Positions 1-7,056 of a stretch of DNA of 15,194 nt are shown piece by piece. Made by a program: the position numbers and the translations under genes. The notes below the pieces were generated by a model, which was given only the letters and a program-made list of their open reading frames with translations, did not search any database and had not been told where the DNA came from. Origin of the DNA: Pseudomonadota bacterium (GTDB lineage: Bacteria > Pseudomonadota > Alphaproteobacteria > Rhodospirillales > Magnetospirillaceae); assembly GCA_023426365.1 (NCBI GenBank), contig JAFAAW010000068.1:1-15194 (forward strand), in the 5' to 3' direction. Each line of letters opens with the position of its first letter. Within the stretch, counting starts at the first letter, position 1.

Positions 1-1363
1 CGCCCACCTGGGCGACGCGGTTCTGCACCGCGCCCTGGAAGAAGTTGACCTGCGATGCCATCACCGTCGGCGTGCCGGCCTGGCGGTCGGGCGTCATGCT
101 GGACAGGGCGCGGCTTTGCTCGGCGGCCGCCATGGTGCCCAGGCGGCTGAGCACCTGGGTCATGTCGGCAGACGCGGATGGGCGCAGGCTGTCGAGGACC
201 GGCGCGGCGGCACTGGCACCATAGGCCGCCGGCTGGAAGCGTGCCCAATCCAGGCTGAGCAGGAGCGCGCTGCCGTTGTTCACGGTGGTCGCCCGCCACA
301 TGGGGTCGCTGAGGCGCACCGTCGCGAAAGTCCTGCTGACCGACGCGCCTTGAAGGATGGTGTAGGTCCCGGCCTGGGCACCCTGGAGGACGACGTCCAG
401 GGTGCCGTCCACCTGGGCGTTCCCGGTGACGGCCAGGCGCGTGTTGGACGCGCCTTGCACCATGATCCGCAAGGTGGAGGCGGCGCCCAGGATGGCGGTG
501 CCGCTGCTGGTGAAATTGCCCACGCCGTTGACGCCGGGGGCCAGGGTGCCGCCGGTCATGGTCAGGCCGTTCACGGTGGCGCTGCCGGTGATGGTGCCCG
601 TGGCGATGGCGAGCGGCAGGGACGTGGCGCCGGACAGGGTCCATGTGCTGTCGCCGGTCTTTTCGATCTTCGAGAAGGACTGGTACTTGCTGCCCATCTC
701 GGCCAGTGCGTGCGACGCGGCGCCGCTGCCGCCCAGGCGCAGAATGTTCGTGCCCCCGTTCACATTGACGTTCTGGCTGATGACGGAGCCCGGACGCAGT
801 TCCACGATGTCGTCACCGCCGCTCGCCCAGATGCCGCGCAGCGAGCCGGAATTGACCAGGACGAGCGGGCCATAGGACGAGACCCAATCCATGGTCCCTT
901 CATTGACCACGGTGTTGGACTTTCCGACATCGCGCATGTCCAGCCCGGACTGCATCTCGCCGGTGGGCGCGTTGTAGAAGGTGGTGCCGCTCCAACTGAC
1001 GAAGGTGTTGCCCGGCCCGTCCATGATGCCGTGGTTTTCGATGCGGATGTCTTGGCCGTTCAGCCCCGTCGCGTAGTTGTAGCCGGTGGGGGCCAGCCGG
1101 GCGCCGGGGCTGACGTAGATGGAGCCGCCCGACATCTGCAAACCCAGGATTTCCAACCTGGTCCCCGGCGCGAGGACCAAATGGGACACCATGGGATTAA
1201 GGATCAGGAAGCCGCTGGAAGTGGTGTCTCCGCAGGAGAAGGTGGTGCCGGACGTCCAGGTGGTGGCCGGGTCGGGGGTGCACGCCGCCCAGGCGCCCGG
1301 CGCCACCGCCAAGGCGAGCATGCCGGAAAGAGCCGACGATAAGGAGTTGCGGCGGACCGACAT
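1..1363 (-). CDS. Autotransporter (type Va secretion) passenger, N-terminal part, cut by window edge
   Basis: The minus-strand frame is open from an ATG at 1363 to the left edge, giving 454 codons; the C-terminus lies outside. Residues 1-26 form a signal peptide: Arg4-Arg5, a hydrophobic core, and a cleavage site after AWA. Cys28 and Cys44 then form the close Cys pair often seen at the start of autotransporter passengers. The body is rich in Gly, Thr, Ser, Asn and Val, with beta-helix-like repeats of the type 'GTLAPG', 'GTLDVVLQG' and 'GTYTILQGA'. The last visible part (NFFQGAVQNRVAQVG) looks like the linker before a C-terminal beta-barrel, which I infer but cannot see. An AGG-containing ribosome site (GGAAAGGTGAC) precedes the ATG. 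The product should be exported by Sec and displayed on the outer membrane; its ligand or activity is unknown. An AraC-type regulator sits directly upstream on the same strand. Confidence 0.88.
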   Translation of the reverse strand, partial: MSVRRNSLSSALSGMLALAVAPGAWAACTPDPATTWTSGTTFSCGDTTSSGFLILNPMVSHLVLAPGTRLEILGLQMSGGSIYVSPGARLAPTGYNYATGLNGQDIRIENHGIMDGPGNTFVSWSGTTFYNAPTGEMQSGLDMRDVGKSNTVVNEGTMDWVSSYGPLVLVNSGSLRGIWASGGDDIVELRPGSVISQNVNVNGGTNILRLGGSGAASHALAEMGSKYQSFSKIEKTGDSTWTLSGATSLPLAIATGTITGSATVNGLTMTGGTLAPGVNGVGNFTSSGTAILGAASTLRIMVQGASNTRLAVTGNAQVDGTLDVVLQGAQAGTYTILQGASVSRTFATVRLSDPMWRATTVNNGSALLLSLDWARFQPAAYGASAAAPVLDSLRPSASADMTQVLSRLGTMAAAEQSRALSSMTPDRQAGTPTVMASQVNFFQGAVQNRVAQVG

Positions 1364-1401
1364 GTCACCTTTCCCATCCCATGGAGAGTGGTGACAAGGA
1401 T

Positions 1402-1427
1402 AGGGGCGGCGGCGACGGGCCGCCCCT
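1402..1427 (-). terminator. GC-rich hairpin between the AraC-type gene and the autotransporter
   Basis: A perfect 9-bp inverted repeat (AGGGGCGGC at 1402-1410, GCCGCCCCT at 1419-1427) encloses an 8-base loop. It lies 35 bases beyond the stop codon of the AraC-type gene and 39 bases before the autotransporter start. Read on the minus strand it could end the regulator transcript, but only a weak T-rich stretch follows, so it may be a partial terminator or an mRNA-stabilising structure. Confidence 0.4.
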
Positions 1428-1461
1428 TATGCCGTCCCAGAAATATCGGCGTTTTGTCCCC

Positions 1462-2493
1462 TCAGGGCGCGGCGGGGCGTCCCAGGGCGGTGACCCAGGC
1501 GGCGAATTGGTGGGCGCTGCTGACGGTAGGGCACAGTTCCATGGACAAGGCGCGGGCTTCCGACGGGCTCAGGCCGAATTCGGCGCGGAACGCGCGGGTG
1601 AAGCTGGCCTCGGAGCCGAAGCCGCAGGCATAGGCCACGTCGCAGATGCGCGTGGGGGTGCGGCCGGGCGCCCGCAGCAGGACGAAGGCGCGGCCCAGGC
1701 GGCGGCGGCGGATGGCATGGGCGATGCCGCCCTGCGCCTCGAACAGGCGGTAGAGATAGCTGCGCGACAGCCGGAAATGGCCGCACAGGCGCTCCACGTC
1801 CAGCTCCGGCTCGGCCAGGTGGGCGTCGATGTAGCGGGCGATGCGGTCGGCCAGCACGCCGGCGATGGCGGTGCCGGCGGCTTCCGCCGCCTGGGCGCTG
1901 GGGCGCAGGGTGGCGGCGGCCAGGGCCACGCAGCCCTCGGCCAGCATGGCGGCATCGGCCACGGTGGCGCCGCCGATGGTGCGCCGAAGCGACGCCAGGT
2001 GGTCGCCCAGCAACCGGCCGGCCGGCTGGCTCGCCTTCAGCACCATGCCGTGCAGGTCGGCGACGCCGCTGACCCGTTGGTCCAGCACGTCCCTGGGGAT
2101 CAGCAGGCCGAAGGTGCGGGCGGGCAGGGCCACGGTCTCGAAGGTCTGGCCCAGGTGCAGGACCTCGACGTCGCCCGCTTCCACCTCCACCTCGCGCTCG
2201 CCCATGCGGCCGCGATAGCCTCCGTCCAGGTACATCTGCAGGAAGTAATGGTCGGTGCCGCTTTGCGCCACCCAGGCGCGGTCGCGGCGGAAATGGTGCG
2301 CCGGCGCGTCGATGCCGCCCACCATCACCTCGCCCAGGTGATAGATGTCCAGTCGGGCGTTCAGGCCGGCGGGGTCCACCTGCGGCATGACCTCGACGAT
2401 GGGGGCGAGGTTCTGGCGCCACGCCTCGACCCGGTCGCGGGCGTCCATGCCTTCGGTGGTAAAGGCCAGATGCGGAATGGACTCGCTCATCAC
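1462..2493 (-). CDS. AraC/XylS-family transcriptional regulator
   Basis: This is a 343-residue DNA-binding regulator. The C-terminal region, about residues 216-315, has the double helix-turn-helix of the family: first helix pair around 'LDVERLCGHFRLSRSYLYRLF', second around 'ICDVAYACGFGSEASFTRAF', ending in the typical 'FGLSPSEAR'. The N-terminal 200 residues resemble the AraC-binding-like sensory domain of 300-350-residue members such as the FeaR/XylS type; its ligand cannot be read from sequence. Translation may start at GTG 2493 or the adjacent ATG 2490; the GGGGACG just upstream is a weak ribosome site either way. It lies upstream of the autotransporter on the same strand and divergent from the DUF2795 gene. 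Control of the autotransporter is plausible, but only by position. Confidence 0.9.
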   Translation of the reverse strand: MMSESIPHLAFTTEGMDARDRVEAWRQNLAPIVEVMPQVDPAGLNARLDIYHLGEVMVGGIDAPAHHFRRDRAWVAQSGTDHYFLQMYLDGGYRGRMGEREVEVEAGDVEVLHLGQTFETVALPARTFGLLIPRDVLDQRVSGVADLHGMVLKASQPAGRLLGDHLASLRRTIGGATVADAAMLAEGCVALAAATLRPSAQAAEAAGTAIAGVLADRIARYIDAHLAEPELDVERLCGHFRLSRSYLYRLFEAQGGIAHAIRRRRLGRAFVLLRAPGRTPTRICDVAYACGFGSEASFTRAFRAEFGLSPSEARALSMELCPTVSSAHQFAAWVTALGRPAAP

Positions 2494-2636
2494 GTCCCCG
2501 AATGCGGCCCATCCCCCAACAGGCCAGGCGCCATGATGTGTATTCCGCCGCAGCCGTCAACACCCTTGGCGCGAGAACCGCAGCCTCGTCCGCGCGTTTA
2601 TTCTATTCATGGCATCCCCACCACGGAGGGTTCCTC

Positions 2637-2843
2637 ATGGCCATCGGCATGGGCGGCCACTCGCCGTCGAACATCCTGCACCACCTCAAGGGGGTGGATT
2701 TTCCCGCCGGCAAGCAGGCGCTGATCGAGCAGGCGCAAAAGAACAACGCCGAAGGCGACATCCTCGACATCCTGCGCCAGATGCCGGACCAGCAATACGA
2801 AACCATGGCCGACGTGCTCAAGGGCGTCGGCAAGGTTGAGTGA
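2637..2843 (+). CDS. DUF2795 domain small protein
   Basis: This is a 68-residue protein covering one complete DUF2795 domain. Its core 'LKGVDFPAGKQALIEQAQKN' (residues 17-36) is followed by 'DILRQMPDQQYETMADVLKGVG', which match the family's usual helix-turn pattern of about 60 residues. The family has no established function and is often annotated as small soluble helical proteins near stress or metabolic genes. I chose the ATG at 2637 because GGAGGG at 2625-2630 sits 6 bases before it; the frame is open further upstream, but that part has no family similarity. The TrpD2-like gene begins 45 bases downstream on the same strand, so the two may share a transcript. Confidence 0.82.
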   Translation: MAIGMGGHSPSNILHHLKGVDFPAGKQALIEQAQKNNAEGDILDILRQMPDQQYETMADVLKGVGKVE

Positions 2844-2888
2844 TTTCGCTATCATCCGGGCTTCTCCCCTTCAGGAAGGCCCGCGCCC

Positions 2889-3878
2889 GTGACCCAGGAA
2901 CATCCCTTCGCCCCATACGTCCGCATCCTTGGCAAAGGCCCCAATCTGTCGCGTCCGCTGACGCAAGCAGAGGCGCGCGACGCCATGGCCATGGTGCTGA
3001 AGGGCGAGGTCGAGCCGGTGCAACTGGGCGCCTTCCTGTGCCTGCTGCGGGTCAAGACCGAAACCCCCGAGGAGGCCGCCGGCCTGGCCGCCGCCATCCG
3101 CGACAGCATTGCGCCCCCTGCCGGCCTTGCGGTGGGCGTGGATTGGGCGTCCTATGCCGGCAAGTCGCGCCGGCTGCCCTATTACCTGCTTGCCGCCCTG
3201 GCGCTGGCGCAAGGCGGCGTGTCGGTGTTCATGCATGGCGCCGAGGGGCACACCGCCGGCCGCGTCTACACCTCGCAGGCGCTGGCCGCCTTGGGCGTCC
3301 CCGTCGCCACCAGCCTCGAACAGGCGGCGGCCCAACTGCGCGAGGGTCGCTTCGCCTACATGACGCTGGAACACCTGTCGCCGCCGCTGCATGCCATCAT
3401 GGGGCTGAAGGCGCTTTTGGGGCTGCGGTCGCCCATCCACACGGTGGCCCGCATGGTCAATCCGCTACGCGCGGCCTTTTCCGTCAACGGCGTCACCCAT
3501 CCGCCCTATCTGCCGGTGCACCAGCAGGGCGCCCTGCTGCTGGGCGACCGCGCCAGCGCCGCCTTCAAGGGCGACGGCGGCGAGGTGGAGCGCCGCCCGG
3601 AAAAGCCGTGCGAGGTGTGGGCGGTGATGGACGGCCAGCCGCTGCGCGAGGATTGGCCCGCCCTGGTGGAAGGCGTGCGCGAGAAGGAGGAGGGCCTGGA
3701 CCTTGCCCGCCTGGGCGCGTTGTGGAGCGGGGCCGAAGCGGACCCGTTCGCCGATGCCGCCATCGCCGGCACCATCGCCCTGGTGCTGCGCTACAGCGGC
3801 CGCGCCGCCAGCCCCGCCGAGGCCGAGGAGCGGGGCCGCGCCCTATGGGCGGCGCGCGACCGCAGCCGGGTGGCGTGA
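2889..3878 (+). CDS. TrpD2/YbiB-like protein (glycosyltransferase family 3 fold)
   Basis: The protein has 329 residues, the usual length for YbiB/TrpD2 relatives of anthranilate phosphoribosyltransferase. Residues 24-72 form the helical N-terminal domain of that fold ('LTQAEARDAMAMVLKGEVEP...'), and a His-Gly pair (116-117) plus 'ALAALGVPV' continue the catalytic-domain pattern. The GTGGD phosphoribosyl-diphosphate loop of true TrpD is missing: residues 84-99 read VDWASYAGKSRRLPYY. Tryptophan synthesis is therefore unlikely. E. coli YbiB has been reported to bind nucleic acid without the transferase activity, and similar genes in other proteobacteria often sit beside nitrate-assimilation genes. 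The start is GTG 2889, set by AGGAAGG at 2873-2879. The enzymatic role is unknown. Confidence 0.8.
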   Translation: MTQEHPFAPYVRILGKGPNLSRPLTQAEARDAMAMVLKGEVEPVQLGAFLCLLRVKTETPEEAAGLAAAIRDSIAPPAGLAVGVDWASYAGKSRRLPYYLLAALALAQGGVSVFMHGAEGHTAGRVYTSQALAALGVPVATSLEQAAAQLREGRFAYMTLEHLSPPLHAIMGLKALLGLRSPIHTVARMVNPLRAAFSVNGVTHPPYLPVHQQGALLLGDRASAAFKGDGGEVERRPEKPCEVWAVMDGQPLREDWPALVEGVREKEEGLDLARLGALWSGAEADPFADAAIAGTIALVLRYSGRAASPAEAEERGRALWAARDRSRVA

Positions 3879-3941
3879 TCCGCTTGTCCGGCCGCTCGGT
3901 GGGGAAGGCCCGGTGCGGAAGGATGGCATGTTCAGATTTGG

Positions 3942-3970
3942 TTGCATTTTAGAATTGACGAAACTTAAGG
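3942..3970 (+). promoter_or_regulatory. Possible promoter of the ABC exporter operon
   Basis: The 155-base gap before the ABC genes contains one AT-rich patch. TTGCAT (3942-3947) and TTAAGG (3965-3970) are 17 bases apart and resemble weak -35 and -10 boxes. A better -35 match, TTGACG at 3955-3960, has no good partner downstream. The choice of boxes is uncertain. Confidence 0.25.
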
Positions 3971-4033
3971 TGCCGTGCCGGTGGGGATGGTTTACCTTGC
4001 CGGCCGCAGGTTTCCGCACGCAGTGAAAGCCCT

Positions 4034-5011
4034 ATGATCGCCATCCAAGACCTGACCCACGTCTATCCGGGCAGCCGCAAGGTCGGCCCCCGCAAGGCCC
4101 TGGACAGCCTGACGCTGTCGGTGGGCGAAGGCGAATTCGCCATCCTGTCGGGACCGAACGGATCGGGCAAATCCACCCTGTTCCGCATCCTGTGCGGGCT
4201 GGCGCTGCCCAGCGCCGGATCGGTGCGCATCGGCGGCATCGACCTGTTCGCCGAGCCGGCCAAGGTGCGGCGCATCCTGGGCGTGGTGTTCCAGAACCCG
4301 GCGGTGGACAAGCAATTGACGGTGGCGGAAAACCTGCGCATCCATGCCGATCTTTACGGCATCGGCGGCGCCGATTTCGCGGCCCGCCGGGCCGAGGCGC
4401 TGGAATGGACCGATCTTGGCGAGCGGCTGGACCAGAAGGTGGAAACCCTGTCGGGCGGTCTGGCCCGTCAGGTGGAACTGGCCAAGGTGCTGATGACGCG
4501 GCCGCGCGTTCTGCTGCTGGACGAACCCACCACCGGCCTGGACCCGTCGTCGCGGCGCAATTTCCTCGATGCCCTGCATCGCCTGCAGCGCGAGCGCGGC
4601 ATGACCGTGCTGATGACCAGCCACGTGTTTTCCGAGGCCGAGGACGTGGACCGCGTCGCCATCATGCGCGAGGGCAAGCTGCTGGCCTATGACAGCCCGC
4701 AGGCGCTGAAGGCGCGCATCGGCACCGAGATGGTGGTGCTGCAGCCCACCGATGCCGAAGCCTTCGCCGAGACCTTGCGCACCGAATTGGGGCTGGCGGT
4801 GCGCCGCCATGGCGACGAATTGCGGCTCGAGGAAACAGAGAACGGCGAGGGCCTGCCCATGCTGGAGCGCATCCTTGAGCGCTACCGCCCACAGATCCGC
4901 TCGATCTCCATCAAGCAGCCGGACCTCGAGGACGTTTTCGTCCACGTCACCAGCCGCGCCGTTCCCGACCATGCCGTGCCCGTGGAAACCCTGAAGGTCG
5001 CCAGCCGATGA
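4034..5011 (+). CDS. ABC-2 type exporter, ATP-binding subunit
   Basis: This is a 325-residue cytoplasmic ATPase of the DrrA/CcmA-like export group. All motifs are intact: Walker A GPNGSGKST (40-48), Q-loop Gln87 in VFQNP, signature LSGGLARQ (139-146), Walker B VLLLDEP (159-165), D-loop 'GLDPSS' and the switch His197 in MTSH. About 100 residues beyond the ATPase core form the C-terminal extension usual in ABC-2 exporters. Its TGA overlaps the ATG of the permease gene (ATGA, 5008-5011), so translation of the two is coupled and they very probably form one transporter, two ATPases with two permeases. The substrate cannot be read from the sequence; annotation as a 'multidrug' exporter would be a guess. 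Confidence 0.92.
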   Translation: MIAIQDLTHVYPGSRKVGPRKALDSLTLSVGEGEFAILSGPNGSGKSTLFRILCGLALPSAGSVRIGGIDLFAEPAKVRRILGVVFQNPAVDKQLTVAENLRIHADLYGIGGADFAARRAEALEWTDLGERLDQKVETLSGGLARQVELAKVLMTRPRVLLLDEPTTGLDPSSRRNFLDALHRLQRERGMTVLMTSHVFSEAEDVDRVAIMREGKLLAYDSPQALKARIGTEMVVLQPTDAEAFAETLRTELGLAVRRHGDELRLEETENGEGLPMLERILERYRPQIRSISIKQPDLEDVFVHVTSRAVPDHAVPVETLKVASR

Positions 5012-5790
5012 TCCGCGTCGCAGCCTCGCTCGCCAAACGCGAGTTCACCCGTTTCCTGCGCCAGCCCCAGCGCGTGGTGGGCGCCGTCGCCCAGCCGCTG
5101 ATGTTCTGGCTTTTCCTGGGCGCCGGCATGGGCGGCAGCTTCAAGCCGCCGGGCATGGAGCAGATGACCTACCTGGAGTATTTCTATCCGGGCGTCATGG
5201 TCATGATGATGCTGTTCGCCAGCGTCTTCTCCTGCATCACCATCATCGAGGACCGCGACGCCGGCTTCCTCCAGGGCGTACTGGTGGCGCCGGTCAACCG
5301 CCTGGGCATCGTGCTGGGCAAGGTCGCCGGCTCGGTGTCCATCGCCCTGGTCCAGGTGGTGCTGTTCACCATCGCCGCGCCCTTCCTGGGGCTTGCGCTT
5401 TCGGCCGGCGCCCTGGCGCTGCTGCTGCTGGGCTTCGTGCTGACCGGCATGGGCTTCGCCTCGCTGGGCTTCCTGCTGGCGTGGGGGTCGCGCACCACCT
5501 CGGGCTTCCATGCCATCATGATGGTGCTGCTGTTTCCGCTGTGGATGCTGTCGGGCGCCCTGTTCCCGCTCAACGGCGTGCCCGGCTGGCTGGACGTGGT
5601 CATGCACGTGAACCCGGTCACCCACGCGCTCAACATCATCCGCGCGCCGTTCTATGGCGGCCCCGCCGAGCTGCTGGGCAACGGGACCTACCTGCTGTCG
5701 CTGGCGGTGACGCTGGCCTGGGTGGCGGTCAGCATGGGGCTGTCCATCAAGCGGGTGTCCAAGCGCGAGGTGGGGCTGGCGGCGGCCTGA
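5008..5790 (+). CDS. ABC-2 type exporter, permease subunit
   Basis: This 260-residue inner-membrane protein is of usual ABC-2 permease length. A basic cytoplasmic N-terminus (KREFTRFLRQPQR) is followed by about six hydrophobic spans: near residues 25-45, 60-82, 110-135, 140-160, 170-190 and 228-248. The region after the second span (EDRDAGFLQGVLVAPVNR, about 90-107) is the cytoplasmic coupling segment characteristic of ABC2_membrane proteins such as NodJ and DrrB. The segment 'NPVTHALNIIRAPFYG', before the last span, is also typical. The gene overlaps the ATPase gene by 4 bases and ends facing the globin-HD-GYP gene. Confidence 0.9.
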   Translation: MIRVAASLAKREFTRFLRQPQRVVGAVAQPLMFWLFLGAGMGGSFKPPGMEQMTYLEYFYPGVMVMMMLFASVFSCITIIEDRDAGFLQGVLVAPVNRLGIVLGKVAGSVSIALVQVVLFTIAAPFLGLALSAGALALLLLGFVLTGMGFASLGFLLAWGSRTTSGFHAIMMVLLFPLWMLSGALFPLNGVPGWLDVVMHVNPVTHALNIIRAPFYGGPAELLGNGTYLLSLAVTLAWVAVSMGLSIKRVSKREVGLAAA

Positions 5791-5833
5791 CCGCCCGTCC
5801 TTCCGTCCTTGCGCCTGTCGAATGCCCGCGATG

Positions 5834-5864
5834 GCGCGGCGCGCCCCTGGGGGGGAGGCCGCGC
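5834..5864. terminator. Candidate bidirectional terminator between convergent genes
   Basis: GCGCGGC (5834-5840) pairs perfectly with GCCGCGC (5858-5864), and the loop contains a further CCCC/GGGG pairing. The hairpin fills the 75-base gap between the ABC permease stop and the stop of the convergent HD-GYP gene. On the plus strand a pyrimidine-rich run follows; there is no clear T tract in either direction. Confidence 0.35.
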
Positions 5865-5865
5865 T

Positions 5866-6948
5866 CTACTCCTCTTCGCTGAACCGCTGCTGGATGGCGT
5901 CCATCTCGTCGATGACGTCGATGAAGCATTCCACCAGCCGGGGATCGAAATGGGCGCCGGCATTGGCGCGCAGGTGGTCCAACGCCTGCTCGCGCGTCCA
6001 CGGGCGCTTATAGGGGCGCTTGGACACCAGCGCGTCATAGACGTCGCAGATGGCGGCGATGCGCCCTTCCAACGGGATTTCCTCGCCCTTCAGGCCGGTG
6101 GGATAGCCGGTCCCGTCCCAGCGTTCGTGGTGGGTCAGCGCGATGCGCCGGGCCATGCTGATCACGTCGGCGTGATGGTCGGGAATGATCTCGGCCCCGA
6201 TGGCGGCGTGGGTGCGCATGGTCGCCATTTCCTCGTCGTCCAGCCGGCCGGGCTTGAGCAGGATGGCGTCGGGGATGCCGATCTTGCCCACGTCGTGCAG
6301 TGGGCTGGCGATGCGCAGCATCTGCGCCCAATGGGCGTCGCGGCCCAGGGCCAGCGCCAGGCGTTCGCACATATGGCTCATACGCATGATGTGCTTGCCG
6401 GTTTCGTTGTCGCGGTATTCGCCGGCGCGGGCCAGGCTCATGTTCAGCTCGTGCGACATTTCCTCGAGCTGCGCGGTCAGCGAGTCGTAATAGACCGAGG
6501 TGGCCAGCCCCATGTCCAGGTAGACGGCCCGGTTCAGCGCCTGCACATAGCGCTGCAGGTCGGCCGGGCGGTCGGCCAGCGCCGCCACCGCCACCGCGAT
6601 CACCTCGTTGAGCAGCACCAGATAGGCGCCGGAATACAGGCGCGGATCGACGCCCAGGCGGAAATGGGTGCGGCCGATGGCCTGGGCCGTCTTCATGTAA
6701 TCGGCGTCGAAGCGGCCGATGAACACGGTGTTCAGCCAATGGGCCTTTTGCATGTTGCGCGCGCGCGCCATGGCTTCGGGCGAGTGGAACAGTGCCGCCG
6801 CGCTTTCGTTGGCGCGGATGCGCGCATAAAGCGCCTCCATCAGCCGGTCCATCTCCGGCTCGAGCAGGTGGACGAACTCGCGCAGCGTGGCGACGGTGGC
6901 CTGGTCAAGGCCCAGGAAGGAAATCCACTGGGAAAGCTTCTGACCCAC
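5866..6948 (-). CDS. Globin-coupled HD-GYP cyclic-di-GMP phosphodiesterase
   Basis: This is a 360-residue soluble sensor-effector protein. Residues 1-155 are a protoglobin (globin-coupled sensor) domain: 'IGRTHFRLGV' at 91-100 gives the proximal heme ligand His95, followed by the family pattern 'LYSGAYLVLLNEV'; Tyr41 occupies the usual distal position. A short helix (about 156-175) leads into an HD-GYP domain with all key residues: His186, His218-Asp219 with Lys222 in HDVGKIGIPD, His247, His273-His274, GYP at 281-283, and Asp302. HD-GYP domains hydrolyse cyclic-di-GMP to pGpG or GMP, so heme ligation by O2, NO or CO probably tunes this activity. Translation starts at GTG 6948, with AAGG about 11 bases upstream. 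It appears to be a single-gene unit; the upstream minus-strand gene ends 108 bases away. Confidence 0.93.
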   Translation of the reverse strand: MGQKLSQWISFLGLDQATVATLREFVHLLEPEMDRLMEALYARIRANESAAALFHSPEAMARARNMQKAHWLNTVFIGRFDADYMKTAQAIGRTHFRLGVDPRLYSGAYLVLLNEVIAVAVAALADRPADLQRYVQALNRAVYLDMGLATSVYYDSLTAQLEEMSHELNMSLARAGEYRDNETGKHIMRMSHMCERLALALGRDAHWAQMLRIASPLHDVGKIGIPDAILLKPGRLDDEEMATMRTHAAIGAEIIPDHHADVISMARRIALTHHERWDGTGYPTGLKGEEIPLEGRIAAICDVYDALVSKRPYKRPWTREQALDHLRANAGAHFDPRLVECFIDVIDEMDAIQQRFSEEE

Positions 6949-7056
6949 GGGGCATGCCTTGTCGGTTGTCGCCGCCCATCCAGTCGGCGCGGTGGCCGAA
7001 CATACAATCTTCAGCGGCCGGATTGAACGCGTATCCTCATACGGACAATCACCGAC

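Noticed and set aside
116..2724. Long plus-strand open frames opposite the autotransporter and the AraC-type gene
   Set aside because: Their products are Gly/Arg/Gln/His-rich without domains, while the minus strand encodes clear signal peptide, passenger and HTH sequences.
2840..2888. Alternative in-frame start for a longer protein at 2840 overlapping the DUF2795 stop
   Set aside because: That frame differs from the TrpD2-like one and gives an Arg/Gly/Pro-rich product; the GTG at 2889 with AGGAAGG in front is the supported start.
3992..4972. Minus-strand open frame of 326 codons opposite the ABC ATPase
   Set aside because: The plus strand has intact Walker A, signature and Walker B motifs, so the reverse frame is a shadow.
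7030..7043. Small hairpin CGTAT-CCTC-ATACG after the 380-residue gene
   Set aside because: A 5-bp stem without a T run is too weak to call a terminator.
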